A stretch of 64,000 nucleotides of DNA from Streptomyces vietnamensis. GTDB taxonomy: Bacteria > Actinomycetota > Actinomycetes > Streptomycetales > Streptomycetaceae. The notes under the pieces were generated by a model. That model was not told where the DNA came from. It ran no database searches and saw only the letters and a list, made by a program, of their open reading frames with translations. This document shows, in pieces, positions 46,047-55,942 of the stretch. Made by a program: the position numbers and the translations under genes. The stretch spans positions 5,708,001-5,772,000 of the forward strand of contig NZ_CP010407.1 in the NCBI RefSeq assembly GCF_000830005.1, in the 5' to 3' direction. The stretch's first letter is position 1, and the number at the start of each line of letters is the position of its first letter.

Positions 46047-47033
46047 TCAGGCTCCCTCGGAGGTCGTGCCCCACTGGGGGCCCGGCGCCCCGGCGTCGCT
46101 GTGGACGCCGGTGCCGCCGTGTACGTCGGTGCCGTGCGCGTGGTACTCCACCGCGGCGGCCGTCATCTGCATGAACGCTTCTTCGAGGGAGGCGCGCTGG
46201 GCACTCAGTTCGTGCAGCACGAGCCCGTTCTCCGCCGCCAGCTCGCCCAGCTTCTCCGTGCTCGCCCCGTCCACCTCGAGGGCGCCGCCGCCCGCCTCGA
46301 TCACGAGAAATCCGTTGGCGTGGAGCACGTCCCGCAGCCGTTCCTGCTGCGGCGAACGCATTCGCACATAAGTCCGGGAATTCTGCTGGATGAAATCAGC
46401 CATCGACGTGTCGGCCAGCAGCTTTCCCTGCCCGATCACGATCAGGTGATCGGCCGTCAGCGCCATTTCACTCATCAGATGGCTGGAGACGAAGATCGTC
46501 CGGCCCTCGGCCGCCAACGCCTTCATCAGATTGCGGATCCAGTGAATTCCCTCGGGGTCCAGACCATTGACGGGTTCGTCGAACATCAGGATCTCGGGAT
46601 CGCCCAGGAGCGCCGACGCGATGCCGAGCCGCTGCCCCATGCCGAGGGAGAAACCCTTCGACTTCTTCTTCGCGACCGCCGTCAGACCCACCAGGTCGAG
46701 CACCTCGTCCACCCGGCTCGCCGGGATGCGGTTGGACTGCGCCAGACACAGCAGGTTGTTGTACGCCGAACGGCCGCCGTGCATCGCCTTGGCGTCGAGC
46801 AGCGCCCCGATGTACTTCAGCGGCTCGGCCAGGTCCCGGTAGTGCTTGCCGTCGATCCGGACCGTCCCGCTCGTCGGGTTGTCCAGGTCGAGCATCATCC
46901 GCATCGTCGTCGACTTGCCCGCCCCGTTCGGCCCGAGGAAGCCGGTGATCACGCCGGGCCGGACCTGGAAGGAGAGGTGGTCGACCGCGGTCTTCGTCCC
47001 GTAGCGCTTGGTGAGGCCCTCAAGCTCGATCAT
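46047..47033 (-). CDS. ABC transporter ATPase (second copy)
   Basis: 328 residues. Walker A GPNGAGKSTT, signature FSLGMGQRLGIA, Walker B LMFDEPVNGLDPEG, and HVSSHLMSEMA-like switch region (FVSSHLMSEMALTADH). Strongly alike the first copy through residue 300, then a short His/Gly tail instead of the Pro-rich one. ATG 47033 (MIELEGLTKRYG) corresponds to the paralogue start. First of four co-oriented transporter genes, probably one unit or two adjacent units. Confidence 0.9.
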   Translation of the reverse strand: MIELEGLTKRYGTKTAVDHLSFQVRPGVITGFLGPNGAGKSTTMRMMLDLDNPTSGTVRIDGKHYRDLAEPLKYIGALLDAKAMHGGRSAYNNLLCLAQSNRIPASRVDEVLDLVGLTAVAKKKSKGFSLGMGQRLGIASALLGDPEILMFDEPVNGLDPEGIHWIRNLMKALAAEGRTIFVSSHLMSEMALTADHLIVIGQGKLLADTSMADFIQQNSRTYVRMRSPQQERLRDVLHANGFLVIEAGGGALEVDGASTEKLGELAAENGLVLHELSAQRASLEEAFMQMTAAAVEYHAHGTDVHGGTGVHSDAGAPGPQWGTTSEGA

Positions 47034-47058
47034 GCGTCCCAAACTAAGGGCGCGCAAA

Positions 47059-47090
47059 ACCCCCCGCCACCGGAATGACGGGGGGTCTTT
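47059..47090. terminator. Hairpin between filP and the transporter genes
   Basis: ACCCCCCG / CGGGGGGT, 8-bp stem with a 12-nt loop, T-rich on both strands (TTTT on minus, CTTTT on plus). It likely ends the filP transcript. Confidence 0.7.
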
Positions 47091-47130
47091 TCTACGCCCG
47101 GGGGTGCTTGGCCCTGCGCCCGAGGGATGC

Positions 47131-48066
47131 TCAGCGCGACTGCTGGGCCGGGACGCCGGCCGTGCGCTCGTCGTCGATCGGGGAGCCGGCCGCCGCCACC
47201 GCGGCACCGGTCAGCGTCGCCAGCATCTCGCGGACGTTGGTCAGCTGCGCGTTGATCGAGTCGCGGCGGTTCGTCAGCGCCGCGAGCTCGCGCTCCGATT
47301 CCGAACGGATCCGGTCGGCCTTGGCGTTCGCGTCGGCCACGATGTCCTCGGCCTGGCGCTGCGCGGTCTCCACCGTCTGACGGGCCCGGCGCTCCGCGTC
47401 CGTGCGCAGCTTCTCGGCCTCCAGGCGGAGCTGCTCGGCGCGGTGCTCGATCTCCGCGAGGCGCTTCTCGGCCTTCGCCTGACGCGAGGCGAGGTCCCGC
47501 TCCGACTGCTCGCGGCGCTTCGCCAGGTTCGTCTCGAAGTCCGCGGCGGCCTGGGCGGCCTTGGCGCGGGTCTCCTCGAAGAGGGCGTCCGCCTCCTCGC
47601 GCTTCGACTGCGCGTCCTTCTGTGCCTCGGCACGCAGCGTGTTGGCCTCGCCCTGCGCCTTCTCGACGATCCGGACGCCCTCGTCCTCGGCCTTCGCCTT
47701 GCGCTCGGCCGCGAAGGACTCCGCGTCGTTGCGCACCTGCTGGGCGGCCGACTCGGCCAGCTCGCGGTGCTGCTCGGCCGCGCGACGGGCCTCCTCACGC
47801 AGGTCCTTCGCCTCCTCCTCGGCGAGCCGCAGGATCTTCTCGACACGGGCGCCGAGACCGGCGTACGACGGCTCGGCGTCGGTGACCTGCGCCTGGGCGT
47901 TCTGCGTCTCGAGGTGGAGCTCCTCGATCCGCTTCTCCAGAGAGGTGATGCGGGACAGGGCACTGTCGCGGTCGGCCACGAGCTTGGTAATGCGGTCGTC
48001 CACCTGACCGCGGTCGTAACCGCGCCGCACGAGCTCGAAGCCGAAGGGGGAGGAAGTGTCGCTCAT
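47131..48066 (-). CDS. filP: Filament-forming coiled-coil protein FilP
   Basis: 311 residues, almost all coiled coil. The start SPFGFELVRRGYDRGQVDDRI is the short conserved N-terminus of the DivIVA-like actinobacterial family; the rest is heptad/hendecad helix rich in Ala, Glu, Arg and Lys up to RRDSINAQLTNVREML. FilP forms cytoskeletal networks behind the hyphal tip together with DivIVA and Scy. Its neighbour is scy in the same direction, as in other Streptomyces. ATG 48066 is used. Confidence 0.93.
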   Translation of the reverse strand: MSDTSSPFGFELVRRGYDRGQVDDRITKLVADRDSALSRITSLEKRIEELHLETQNAQAQVTDAEPSYAGLGARVEKILRLAEEEAKDLREEARRAAEQHRELAESAAQQVRNDAESFAAERKAKAEDEGVRIVEKAQGEANTLRAEAQKDAQSKREEADALFEETRAKAAQAAADFETNLAKRREQSERDLASRQAKAEKRLAEIEHRAEQLRLEAEKLRTDAERRARQTVETAQRQAEDIVADANAKADRIRSESERELAALTNRRDSINAQLTNVREMLATLTGAAVAAAGSPIDDERTAGVPAQQSR

Positions 48067-48180
48067 GGGGTTCCTGTCGAATGAGACCGGTGAGGTGTTA
48101 GAGGGAATCCTAGGGGCCGAAGCGGCGTGTCATCGAGCGTATGCCCGTTTGATCTGGAGAATGTCCAGCCTTTTGAGTGG

Positions 48181-51100
48181 CTAGCCGTCCTGGGACTTGC
48201 CACCCGTACGAGTGGAACCCGACGACACACCCGCCTTGACCCCGTCCTTTCCGGCGGACGGCGTCTCGAAAGACTCCAACGCCTCCAGGACGTCCTGGAC
48301 ACGGGAGATCTCGGCATTGATGTCCTTGCGACGACGCGTCAGCACCTCCAGCTCGCGCTGGCCCTCCGCGACCGTCTTCTCGGCCTCGGCCGCGGCCTCC
48401 GCACGGATCCGCTCGGCCTCCGCCTTGATGGCCTCGGCCTCCGCGATGAGCGAGGCCTTCTTCTGCTCGGCCTCCTTCAGCAGCCCGTCCGCCTTGCGGA
48501 CCGCGGCGATCCGGACCTTGCTCGCCTCCGAACTCGCCTCGGAGACCAGCTCCTTGGCCTTCTCCTCCGCCTCGGCGCGCTGCTCCTCGGCCGCCTTCAC
48601 CAGCTTGTCGACGCGCTCGCCGGCCGTCTTCATCTGCTCGGCCGACTCGCGCCGCGCCCGCTCGTGCAGCTCCTCGATCTCGCCCTCGATCCGGCCCCGC
48701 AGCTCCTCGGCCCGCTCCCTTATGGCCGTCGCGTCGCTGCGCGCCCCGACGAGGAGCTCGTCCGCGTCCGTACGGGCCTGCTCCACCAGCGAGTTGCCCT
48801 CGACGGTCGCCTCGGCGACGATCCGCTCGGCCTCCTTGCGGGCCGCGCCGACCATCGTGTCCGCCTGCGACTCGGCCTCCGTGGTGGCGCGCAGCGCCTC
48901 CTCCTGGGCCTTGGCGACGAGCTGGTCCGCCTGCTCGGCCGCGTCGGAACGCTTCCGGGCCCCGGCCTCGCGGGCCTCGTCGAGGATCCGGTCCGCCTCC
49001 TCGCGGGCCTCCGCGCGCATCTGCTCGCCCGCGGCGGCGGCGTCGGCCTTCACGCGCTCCGACTCGGTACGGATCCGCTCGGCGTCCCGCAGGGCCTCCG
49101 CGATCGCCTCGGCGCCCTCGGCGCGCAGCCGCTCGGCCTCCTCCGAGGCCGCGGCGACGGTGCGTTCGGCCTCGGCACGGGCGTCCGCGCCGACCGAATC
49201 GGCCAGTTCGGCCGCCTCGTTCACGATCCGCTCGGCCTCGGCCGTCGCCTCGCCGACGAGGGTGTCGGCCTGTTCGGCGGCGTCCGTACGGCGCTTGTCG
49301 GCGGCCTTGCGGGCCTCGTCCAGGATCTGGTCGGCGTCGGCGAGCGCGGCGTTCCGCAGGGCCTGGGCGTGCGCCTCCCCATCGGCCTTGACCTGCTCGG
49401 CCTCCGCGCGCAGCCGCTCGGCGTCCCGCTCGGTCGTCTCGCGCAGCTCGGCGGCCTCGGCCGCGATCCGCTCGGCCTCGGCCGTCGCCTCGCCGACAAG
49501 GGCGTCGGCCTGCTCGGCCGCGTCCGCGCGCCGCTTGTCCGCGGCCTGCCGGGCCTCGTCGAGGACCCGCTCGCCCTCGGCACGGGCCTCCGCCCGCAGC
49601 GCCTCCGCCTGCGCCTCACCCTCGGCCTTGACCTGCTCGGCCTCGGCCCGGAGGCGCGCGGCGTCCTGCTCGGTCGTCTCCATGAGCTCGACCGCCTCGG
49701 CGGTGAGCCGCTCGGCCTCGGCCGTCGCCTCCCCGATGAGCGTGTCGGCCTGCTCGGCGGCGTCCGTACGGCGCTTGTCGGCGGCCTGCCGGGCCTCGTC
49801 GAGGACCCGCTCGCCCTCGGCACGGGCCTCGGCCCGCAGCGCCTCAGCCTGCGCCTCGCCCTCGGCCTTGACCTGCTCGGCCTGCTCGAGGAGCTCGGCG
49901 GCCTCGGCCGCGATCCGCTCGGCCTCGGTGGTGGCCTCGCCGATGAGGGCGTCCGCCTGCTCGGCGGCGTCCGCGCGTCGCTTGTCGGCGGCCTTGCGGG
50001 CCTCGTCGAGGACCTGCTCGGCGTCGGCGAGCGCCGCGTCGCGCAGCGCCTCCGCGTGCGCTTCCCCATCGACCTTGACCTGCTCGGCCTGCTCGAGCAG
50101 CTCGGCGGCCTCGGCCGCGATCCGCTCGGCCTCCGCGCGCGCCTCGCCGACCGTCGTCTCGGCGCGCTCGGCGGCCTCCGAACGGATCCGGTTCGCGTCG
50201 TCCCGGGCGTCCGCGCGGGTGCGGGCCGCGTCCTGCTCGGCCGAGGCGAGCGAGTCCGTCGCCTCCGTCCGTACCCGCTGCGCGTACTCGGCGGTGTCCG
50301 CCCGCAGCTTCTCCGCCTCGGCGAGCGCGTCCGTGACCGTCCGCTCCGCCAGCGCCTTCGCGGCCTCCGACTCCTCCTGGGCACGCGCCCGCGTGGCGGC
50401 GGCGTCCTCGGACGCCCGCTCCCGCTCCTCGTACGCGTCGGAGCGGACCCGGTCCGCCTCCTCCTGCGCCTCGGTGCGCGTCCGCTCGGCCGCGTGCTCG
50501 GCGGCGGAACGCAGCCCGGCGATCTCCTCCTCGGCCTGCTCGCGCAGCCCGGCGACGGAGTCCCGCACCTCCTGGGCGGCTCGCGTGGCCGCGGCGACCA
50601 TCTCGGTCGCCCGCGTGTCCGCCTCCTCGACCAGGCGCTGCGCCTCGGCCTGCGCGTCCTCGACCCGCTTGCGGGCGGCCGCGAGGAGCTCCTCGGACTG
50701 CTCCCGGGCGTGCTCGCGCTCCCGGCCGGCCTCGGAGCGGGCCGACTCCAGGGTCTCCTCGGCCTCCCGGCGGCGCCGGACGGCCTCCTCCTGCGCGGCG
50801 GCAAGGGCCTCGGCGGCCTCGGCGCCCACCCGCTCGGCGGCGGCCGCGGCCTCGGCCCGCAGCCGGTCGGCGGTCTCCTGGGCCTCCGACCTCAGCCGCT
50901 CGGCCTCCTCGGAGGCCTCCGTGCGGAGCCGTACCGCCGCGGCCTCGGCCTCCGTACGCGTCGTGGACGCGTCCGAGGCGGCCTCGGCGCGCAGCCGCTC
51001 GGCCTCCTGCTCGGCCTGCTCCTGGAGCGTACGGATCCGCTCGGCGGCCTCGGCGCGCAGCCGCTCCGTCTCCTCGGCGGCCTCGCGCCGGATCCGCTCG

Positions 51101-52905
51101 CCCTCGGCCCGCGCCTCGCTGAGCTCCTCACCGGCGGCCGCGACCTTCGCCTCGGCGTCGGCGTGCAGCCGGGTCAGTTCCTCGGCGGCCTCCGCGCGGC
51201 GCGCCTCGGCGGCCCGCTCGGCGTCCGCGCGCAGCCCGGCGGCGGCCTCCTCGGCCGCGGTCTTCACCGACTCGGCCTGCTCCTCGGCCTCGGCGCGCAG
51301 CCGCTCGGCCTCGGCGCGGGTGCGCTCCAGGGTCTCCTCGGCCTGGGTGCGGAGCGTCTGGGCGCGCTCCATCGCCTCCGACTTGACCCGCTCGCTCTCG
51401 GCGCCGGCCTTGGTGCGCTGCTCCTCGGCGTCCGTACGGGCCTTGGTGAGGAGCTCCTCGGCGGTCTTCGCCGCCTCCTCGATCTGCTGGAGGGCCTCGC
51501 GGCGGGCCTCGGAGCGGATCCGCTCGCCCTCGTCGACGGCCTCGGCGCGCAGGGCCTCGGCCTCGCCGCGCAGCCGGCGGGCCTCCTCCTGGAGCTCGAC
51601 CGTCTTGGCGCGGTACTCCTTGGTGTCGTCCTTGGCCGAGCCGAGCAGTTCGTCGGCCTGCTCCCCGGCCTCGGCGCGCAGCCGGTCCGCCTCGGTCTCG
51701 GCCTCGCGGCGGACCCGCTCGGCCTCCTCGGCGGCCTTGCGGGTGGTCTCCCGGGCGTCCTCGGACGCCTTGGTGAGGATCTCCTCGGCGCTGCGGGCGG
51801 CCTTGGCGAGCGCGGCGGCGGAGTCCTCGGCGGCGGCCGTGACGGCCTTCTCGGTGGCCTCGGTGACGAGCTTCTCCGCCTGGGCGGTGGCCTCGCGGAG
51901 CTTCTCCTCGGCCTCCGCCTTGAGGGCCTCGGCCTCCTTGGTGGCCTCGCCGACGAGCCGGGCGATCTCCGTCTTCGCGGTGCGGGTGCGCTGCTCGTTG
52001 ACCTGCTCGGCGGAGGAGAGCTGCCGGGCGGCGGCCTCCTTGGCCTCGGTGAGGGCCTTCTCGGCCTCGGCGCGGGCGACCCGGAGCTTCTCCTCGGCCT
52101 CCTGCATGCGCTGTTCGGCGGCGCGGGAGAGCTCGGTGGCCTGCCGGCGGGCCTGGTCGGTCTCGGCGGCGGTGGTCGAGCGGAGCTGCTCGGCGTGGCT
52201 GGTGGCCTCCTGCGCCTGGCTGGAGGCGGCGCTCAGGAGCCGCTCGGCGTCCTTGCGGGCGCGCAGCAGAATCGCTTCGGCCTCGGCACGGGCGGCCTCC
52301 GCCTCGGTGCCGACGCGGCGGCTGGTCTCCTCGGCGAGCCGGGTGGCCTCGGCGCGGGCGGCGGCGAGGGACTGCTCGGCCTCCGCGCGGGACTCCTCCA
52401 GCAGGCGGCGGGCCTGGGACTCGGTGCGGGCGCGCAGCTGTTCGGCCCAGGCGACGTTCTCGTTGACGTGCGCCTCGACGGTCTGGCGGCGCTCGTTGAG
52501 CTCCTGGTCGAGCTGCTGGCGGCGCTGGACGGCCTCGTTGTGCAGTTCGGCCTGGAGCCGGGCCTGGTGCTCGGCGTGCTCCTGGAGGATGCGCTGGGTC
52601 TGGGCGCGGGCCTCGCGCAACTCGCGCTCGGCGTCCTGGCGGAGCTGCTCGGCCTGCGCCTGCGCGTTCCGCAGCAGCTGCTCGGCCTGGTAGCCGATGT
52701 CGGCGCTGTCGTACGCGGGCCGGGACGCGATGGTGCGGCGCGCCTCGTGGAGCTTGGCGCGCAAGACCTCGACCTGGTAGCCCAGGTCCTCGGCATGCTG
52801 GACGGCCTTCTCGCGTTCGGTCTTCAGCCGGTCCATCTCGGCTTCGAACCTGGCGAGATGGTCGTCTTCAGCTCGGCGGCTCTCCTGGTGTTCGTAGCCC
52901 CGCAC
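48181..52905 (-). CDS. scy: Polarity determinant Scy (Streptomyces cytoskeletal protein)
   Basis: 1574 residues, longer than the roughly 1,300 I recall for S. coelicolor. A short N-terminal coiled coil (FEAEMDRLKTEREKAVQHAE) and a proline-containing break (IASRPAYDSADIGYQAEQL) lead into a very long coiled coil with the 51-residue/hendecad-type repeat described for this class, ending near RRKDINAEISRVQDVLEAL. Scy assembles the tip-organising centre with DivIVA and FilP. GTG 52905 (VRGYEHQE) matches the family start; the in-frame region further upstream is unlike coiled coil. Four large tandem units occur in the middle. Confidence 0.92.
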   Translation of the reverse strand: MRGYEHQESRRAEDDHLARFEAEMDRLKTEREKAVQHAEDLGYQVEVLRAKLHEARRTIASRPAYDSADIGYQAEQLLRNAQAQAEQLRQDAERELREARAQTQRILQEHAEHQARLQAELHNEAVQRRQQLDQELNERRQTVEAHVNENVAWAEQLRARTESQARRLLEESRAEAEQSLAAARAEATRLAEETSRRVGTEAEAARAEAEAILLRARKDAERLLSAASSQAQEATSHAEQLRSTTAAETDQARRQATELSRAAEQRMQEAEEKLRVARAEAEKALTEAKEAAARQLSSAEQVNEQRTRTAKTEIARLVGEATKEAEALKAEAEEKLREATAQAEKLVTEATEKAVTAAAEDSAAALAKAARSAEEILTKASEDARETTRKAAEEAERVRREAETEADRLRAEAGEQADELLGSAKDDTKEYRAKTVELQEEARRLRGEAEALRAEAVDEGERIRSEARREALQQIEEAAKTAEELLTKARTDAEEQRTKAGAESERVKSEAMERAQTLRTQAEETLERTRAEAERLRAEAEEQAESVKTAAEEAAAGLRADAERAAEARRAEAAEELTRLHADAEAKVAAAGEELSEARAEGERIRREAAEETERLRAEAAERIRTLQEQAEQEAERLRAEAASDASTTRTEAEAAAVRLRTEASEEAERLRSEAQETADRLRAEAAAAAERVGAEAAEALAAAQEEAVRRRREAEETLESARSEAGREREHAREQSEELLAAARKRVEDAQAEAQRLVEEADTRATEMVAAATRAAQEVRDSVAGLREQAEEEIAGLRSAAEHAAERTRTEAQEEADRVRSDAYEERERASEDAAATRARAQEESEAAKALAERTVTDALAEAEKLRADTAEYAQRVRTEATDSLASAEQDAARTRADARDDANRIRSEAAERAETTVGEARAEAERIAAEAAELLEQAEQVKVDGEAHAEALRDAALADAEQVLDEARKAADKRRADAAEQADALIGEATTEAERIAAEAAELLEQAEQVKAEGEAQAEALRAEARAEGERVLDEARQAADKRRTDAAEQADTLIGEATAEAERLTAEAVELMETTEQDAARLRAEAEQVKAEGEAQAEALRAEARAEGERVLDEARQAADKRRADAAEQADALVGEATAEAERIAAEAAELRETTERDAERLRAEAEQVKADGEAHAQALRNAALADADQILDEARKAADKRRTDAAEQADTLVGEATAEAERIVNEAAELADSVGADARAEAERTVAAASEEAERLRAEGAEAIAEALRDAERIRTESERVKADAAAAGEQMRAEAREEADRILDEAREAGARKRSDAAEQADQLVAKAQEEALRATTEAESQADTMVGAARKEAERIVAEATVEGNSLVEQARTDADELLVGARSDATAIRERAEELRGRIEGEIEELHERARRESAEQMKTAGERVDKLVKAAEEQRAEAEEKAKELVSEASSEASKVRIAAVRKADGLLKEAEQKKASLIAEAEAIKAEAERIRAEAAAEAEKTVAEGQRELEVLTRRRKDINAEISRVQDVLEALESFETPSAGKDGVKAGVSSGSTRTGGKSQDG
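49210..50103 (-). repeat. Four tandem coding repeats inside scy
   Basis: Reading along the gene, units of 69, 69, 80 and 80 codons occupy 50103-49897, 49896-49690, 49689-49450 and 49449-49210. Each starts Glu-Leu, contains EQVK...GEAxA and LDEAR(K/Q)AADKRR and DAAEQAD(A/T)L(I/V)GEAT. The longer units carry 11 additional residues (TTEQDAARLRA type), exactly one hendecad. Confidence 0.9.
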
Positions 52906-53090
52906 TGCGCGGTCCCATCCGTCCCCTGGTCGCAACACTCTTACGAGCACGCCCTCACGGCCGAGGACGGACCCCCGGGGAATCGTGGCAGATCGGACGA
53001 CCCCGACATCCCGACTTCGATGCCGCACGGAGCGGCCCCGACCGGCCCCGGCCCGGAGCCGCCCACTCTACCGGGCCAGGAATCCGGAGG

Positions 53091-53543
53091 TCAGTGCTCC
53101 GCTGAGGAGTGGTCAGCGGACGGCTCGGCCGAGGTGACCAGTTCCGTGAGGACGCCGTGGCAGTCCTTGGGGTGGAGGAAGGTGATCCGGGAGCCCATGG
53201 AGCCGATCCGCGGCTGGTCGTAGAGGACCCGTACGCCCTTCTCGCGGATGGCGGCGGCGTCCCCGTCGACGTCGGCCGTGCCGAACGCGATGTGGTGCAC
53301 GCCCTCGCCGTTCTTGGCGAGCCACTTGCCCACCGCCGAGTCCTCCCGGGTGGGCTCCAGGAGCTGGAGGTACGAGGCCCCGCCGTCCGAGGTCTCGTTG
53401 ATCTTGAGCATGGCCTCGCGGACGCCCTGCTCCTCGTTGACCTCGGAGTGGAAGACCTCGAAACCGTACGTGGCACGGTAGAACTCGACAGTCTTGTCCA
53501 GGTCGAAACAGGCGATCCCGATGTGGTCGATACGCGTCAGCAT
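53091..53543 (-). CDS. mce: Methylmalonyl-CoA epimerase
   Basis: 150-residue VOC-superfamily protein that converts (2S)- to (2R)-methylmalonyl-CoA. Metal ligands fit the family: His in RIDHIGIAC, His in [14 protein letters not shown] and Glu in HGVLTELV. Nearby meaB and icmA support a place in propionyl/methylmalonyl-CoA metabolism, which supplies polyketide extender units. ATG 53543. The C-terminal tail has an imperfect repeat (SADH-SSAEH). It is divergent from the thiolase gene. Confidence 0.92.
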   Translation of the reverse strand: MLTRIDHIGIACFDLDKTVEFYRATYGFEVFHSEVNEEQGVREAMLKINETSDGGASYLQLLEPTREDSAVGKWLAKNGEGVHHIAFGTADVDGDAAAIREKGVRVLYDQPRIGSMGSRITFLHPKDCHGVLTELVTSAEPSADHSSAEH

Positions 53544-53680
53544 GGCTCCAGTGCACCGCCGGAACGGTGGTTACGCAACGTGCGCGCGATCACACCATCG
53601 GGCCGGTGACCGTTCGCCGCACCGCTCAGTACATTGGCGGTAAACCCTCGTTCACTCCTCATCCCAAGGGGCCGTGCCTC

Positions 53681-54889
53681 ATGTCTGGAACGACCGGTAC
53701 CACCTCAGTGATCGTCGCGGGCGCCCGCACGCCCATGGGTCGCCTCCTCGGCTCGCTCAAGTCCTTCTCGGGCGCCGACCTCGGTGGCTTCGCCATCAAG
53801 GCGGCCCTCGACCGCGCCGGCATCGGCGGCGACCAGGTGCAGTACGTGATCATGGGCCAGGTGCTCCAGGCGGGCGCCGGGCAGATCCCCGCCCGCCAGG
53901 CCGCCGTCAAGGCCGGCATCCCGATGAACGTCCCCGCGCTCACCATCAACAAGGTGTGTCTGTCGGGTCTCGACGCCATCGCGCTCGCCGACCAGCTGAT
54001 CCGCGCCGGCGAGTTCGACATCGTCGTCGCCGGCGGCCAGGAGTCCATGACCAACGCCCCGCACCTGCTGCCGAAGTCCCGCGAGGGCTTCAAGTACGGC
54101 GCCATCGAGATGCTCGACGCCATGGCGTACGACGGCCTCACCGACTCCTTCGAGGGCATCGCCATGGGCGAGTCCACGGAGAAGCACAACACCCGCCTCG
54201 GCATCGGCCGCGAGGTGCAGGACGAGCTCGCCGCCCTCTCGCACCAGCGCGCCGCCGCCGCCCAGAAGAACGGCATCTTCGAGGCCGAGATCACCCCGGT
54301 CGAGATCCCGCAGCGCAAGGGCGAGCCGGTCGTCTTCTCCAAGGACGAGGGCATCCGCGCGGAGACCACCGCCGAGTCCCTCGGCAAGCTCCGCCCGGCC
54401 TTCACCAAGGACGGCACCATCACCGCCGGCACCGCCTCGCAGATCTCCGACGGCGCCGCCGCCGTGGTCGTCATGAGCAAGGCCAAGGCGGAGGAGCTGG
54501 GCCTGGAGTGGATCGCCGAGATCGGCGCCCACGGCAACGTGGCCGGCCCGGACAACTCCCTCCAGTCGCAGCCGTCCAACGCGATCCTGCACGCCCTCAA
54601 GAAGGAGGGCCTGGAGGTCTCCGACCTCGACCTGATCGAGATCAACGAGGCCTTCGCCGCCGTCTCGCACCAGTCCATGAAGGACCTCGGCGTCACCCCC
54701 GAAAAGGTGAACGTCAACGGTGGCGCCATCGCGCTCGGCCACCCGATCGGCATGTCCGGCGCCCGTCTGGTGCTGCACCTGGCCCTGGAGCTCAAGCGGC
54801 GCGGCGGCGGCGTCGGCGCGGCCGCCCTGTGCGGTGGCGGCGGTCAGGGCGACGCGCTGATCGTGCGCGTCCCCGGCAACGGCAAGTAA
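53681..54889 (+). CDS. Acetyl-CoA C-acetyltransferase (thiolase)
   Basis: 402 residues. Claisen condensation or thiolysis of acetoacetyl-CoA. Nucleophile Cys93 in [11 protein letters not shown] (usual form VCGSGL), [15 protein letters not shown] with the active-site His, and the second Cys384 in [12 protein letters not shown]. The Gly-to-Leu change beside Cys93 and the unusual GGGGQGD motif suggest a biosynthetic thiolase variant. ATG 53681 with caagggg upstream; the in-frame extension to 53567 is not family-like. meaB follows after 33 bp. Confidence 0.93.
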   Translation: MSGTTGTTSVIVAGARTPMGRLLGSLKSFSGADLGGFAIKAALDRAGIGGDQVQYVIMGQVLQAGAGQIPARQAAVKAGIPMNVPALTINKVCLSGLDAIALADQLIRAGEFDIVVAGGQESMTNAPHLLPKSREGFKYGAIEMLDAMAYDGLTDSFEGIAMGESTEKHNTRLGIGREVQDELAALSHQRAAAAQKNGIFEAEITPVEIPQRKGEPVVFSKDEGIRAETTAESLGKLRPAFTKDGTITAGTASQISDGAAAVVVMSKAKAEELGLEWIAEIGAHGNVAGPDNSLQSQPSNAILHALKKEGLEVSDLDLIEINEAFAAVSHQSMKDLGVTPEKVNVNGGAIALGHPIGMSGARLVLHLALELKRRGGGVGAAALCGGGGQGDALIVRVPGNGK

Positions 54890-54922
54890 GCACCCGGCTC
54901 AACCGGCAAGGAGCAGTCGCAC

Positions 54923-55879
54923 ATGGTGGACGTCCCCGAACTCGTCGCCCAGGCACGGGAGGGCAGGCCGCGGGCCGTGGCCCGGCTGATCTCGCTCGTG
55001 GAGGGGGCGTCCCCGCAGCTGCGCGAGGTGATGGCGGCGCTCGCGCCGCTCACCGGCGGCGCGTACGTGGTGGGCCTGACCGGCTCGCCGGGCGTGGGCA
55101 AGTCCACGTCGACGTCCGCGCTGGTCTCCGCGTACCGCCGGGCGGGCAAGCGGGTCGGCGTCCTCGCCGTCGACCCGTCCTCCCCGTTCAGCGGGGGAGC
55201 GCTCCTCGGCGACCGGGTCCGGATGTCGGAGCACGCCTCCGACCCGGGCGTCTACATCCGCTCCATGGCCACCCGCGGCCACCTGGGCGGGCTCGCCTGG
55301 TCCGCCCCGCAGGCCATCCGCGTCCTGGACGCGGCCGGCTGCGAGGTGATCCTCGTGGAGACCGTCGGCGTCGGGCAGTCGGAGGTGGAGATCGCCTCGC
55401 AGGCCGACACCTCGGTCGTGCTCCTCGCCCCGGGCATGGGTGACGGGATCCAGGCCGCGAAGGCGGGCATCCTGGAGATCGGCGACGTGTACGTGGTGAA
55501 CAAGGCGGACCGGGACGGCGCGGACGCCACCGCCCGGGAGCTCAACCACATGCTGGGCCTCGGCGAGGCGCGGGCCGCGGGCGACTGGCGGCCGCCGATC
55601 GTCAAGACGGTCGCGGCGCGCGGCGAGGGCATCGACGAGGTCGTGGAGGCCCTGGAGAAGCACCGCGCCTGGATGGAGGAGCACGGGGTCCTGGCGGAGC
55701 GTCGCCGGGCCCGTGCGGCGCGCGAGGTGGAGACCATCGCGGTCACGGCCCTGCGCGAGCGCATCGGCGACCTGCACGGCGACCGGCGTCTGGACGCCCT
55801 CGCCGAGCGGATCACGGCGGGCGCCCTCGACCCGTACGCGGCCTCGGACGAGCTGGTCGCGAGCCTGACCGGAAACTGA
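54923..55879 (+). CDS. meaB: Methylmalonyl-CoA mutase-associated GTPase MeaB
   Basis: G3E-family GTPase that protects and reloads B12-dependent acyl-CoA mutases. 318 residues: P-loop GSPGVGKST (about 54-62), the switch segment DPSSPFSGGALLGDRVRM, MATRGHLGG, ETVGVGQSEVEIA and the base motif NKADRDGAD. ATG 54923 with aaggag upstream. Cotranscribed with the thiolase; it probably serves isobutyryl- or methylmalonyl-CoA mutase. Confidence 0.95.
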   Translation: MVDVPELVAQAREGRPRAVARLISLVEGASPQLREVMAALAPLTGGAYVVGLTGSPGVGKSTSTSALVSAYRRAGKRVGVLAVDPSSPFSGGALLGDRVRMSEHASDPGVYIRSMATRGHLGGLAWSAPQAIRVLDAAGCEVILVETVGVGQSEVEIASQADTSVVLLAPGMGDGIQAAKAGILEIGDVYVVNKADRDGADATARELNHMLGLGEARAAGDWRPPIVKTVAARGEGIDEVVEALEKHRAWMEEHGVLAERRRARAAREVETIAVTALRERIGDLHGDRRLDALAERITAGALDPYAASDELVASLTGN

Positions 55880-55893
55880 CCTCCGGCACGTAC

Positions 55894-55930
55894 GAGAAGG
55901 GCCCCTCCGGTCATCGGAGGGGCCCTTCTC
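55894..55930. terminator. Bidirectional terminator meaB / MarR gene
   Basis: Perfect 16-bp stem GAGAAGGGCCCCTCCG / CGGAGGGGCCCTTCTC with loop GTCAT, between convergent genes. Confidence 0.9.
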
Positions 55931-55942
55931 ATCTCTGTCAGG

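Noticed and set aside
49210..50103. CRISPR-like repeat array
   Set aside because: Repeats are 207-240 bp, in frame and coding within scy; there are no short spacers or cas genes.
48127..53223. 1698-codon open frame on the plus strand opposite scy
   Set aside because: Antisense shadow of a highly biased coiled-coil gene; its Leu/Gly/Arg-rich composition follows from the codon use of scy, and the minus-strand protein has clear family identity.
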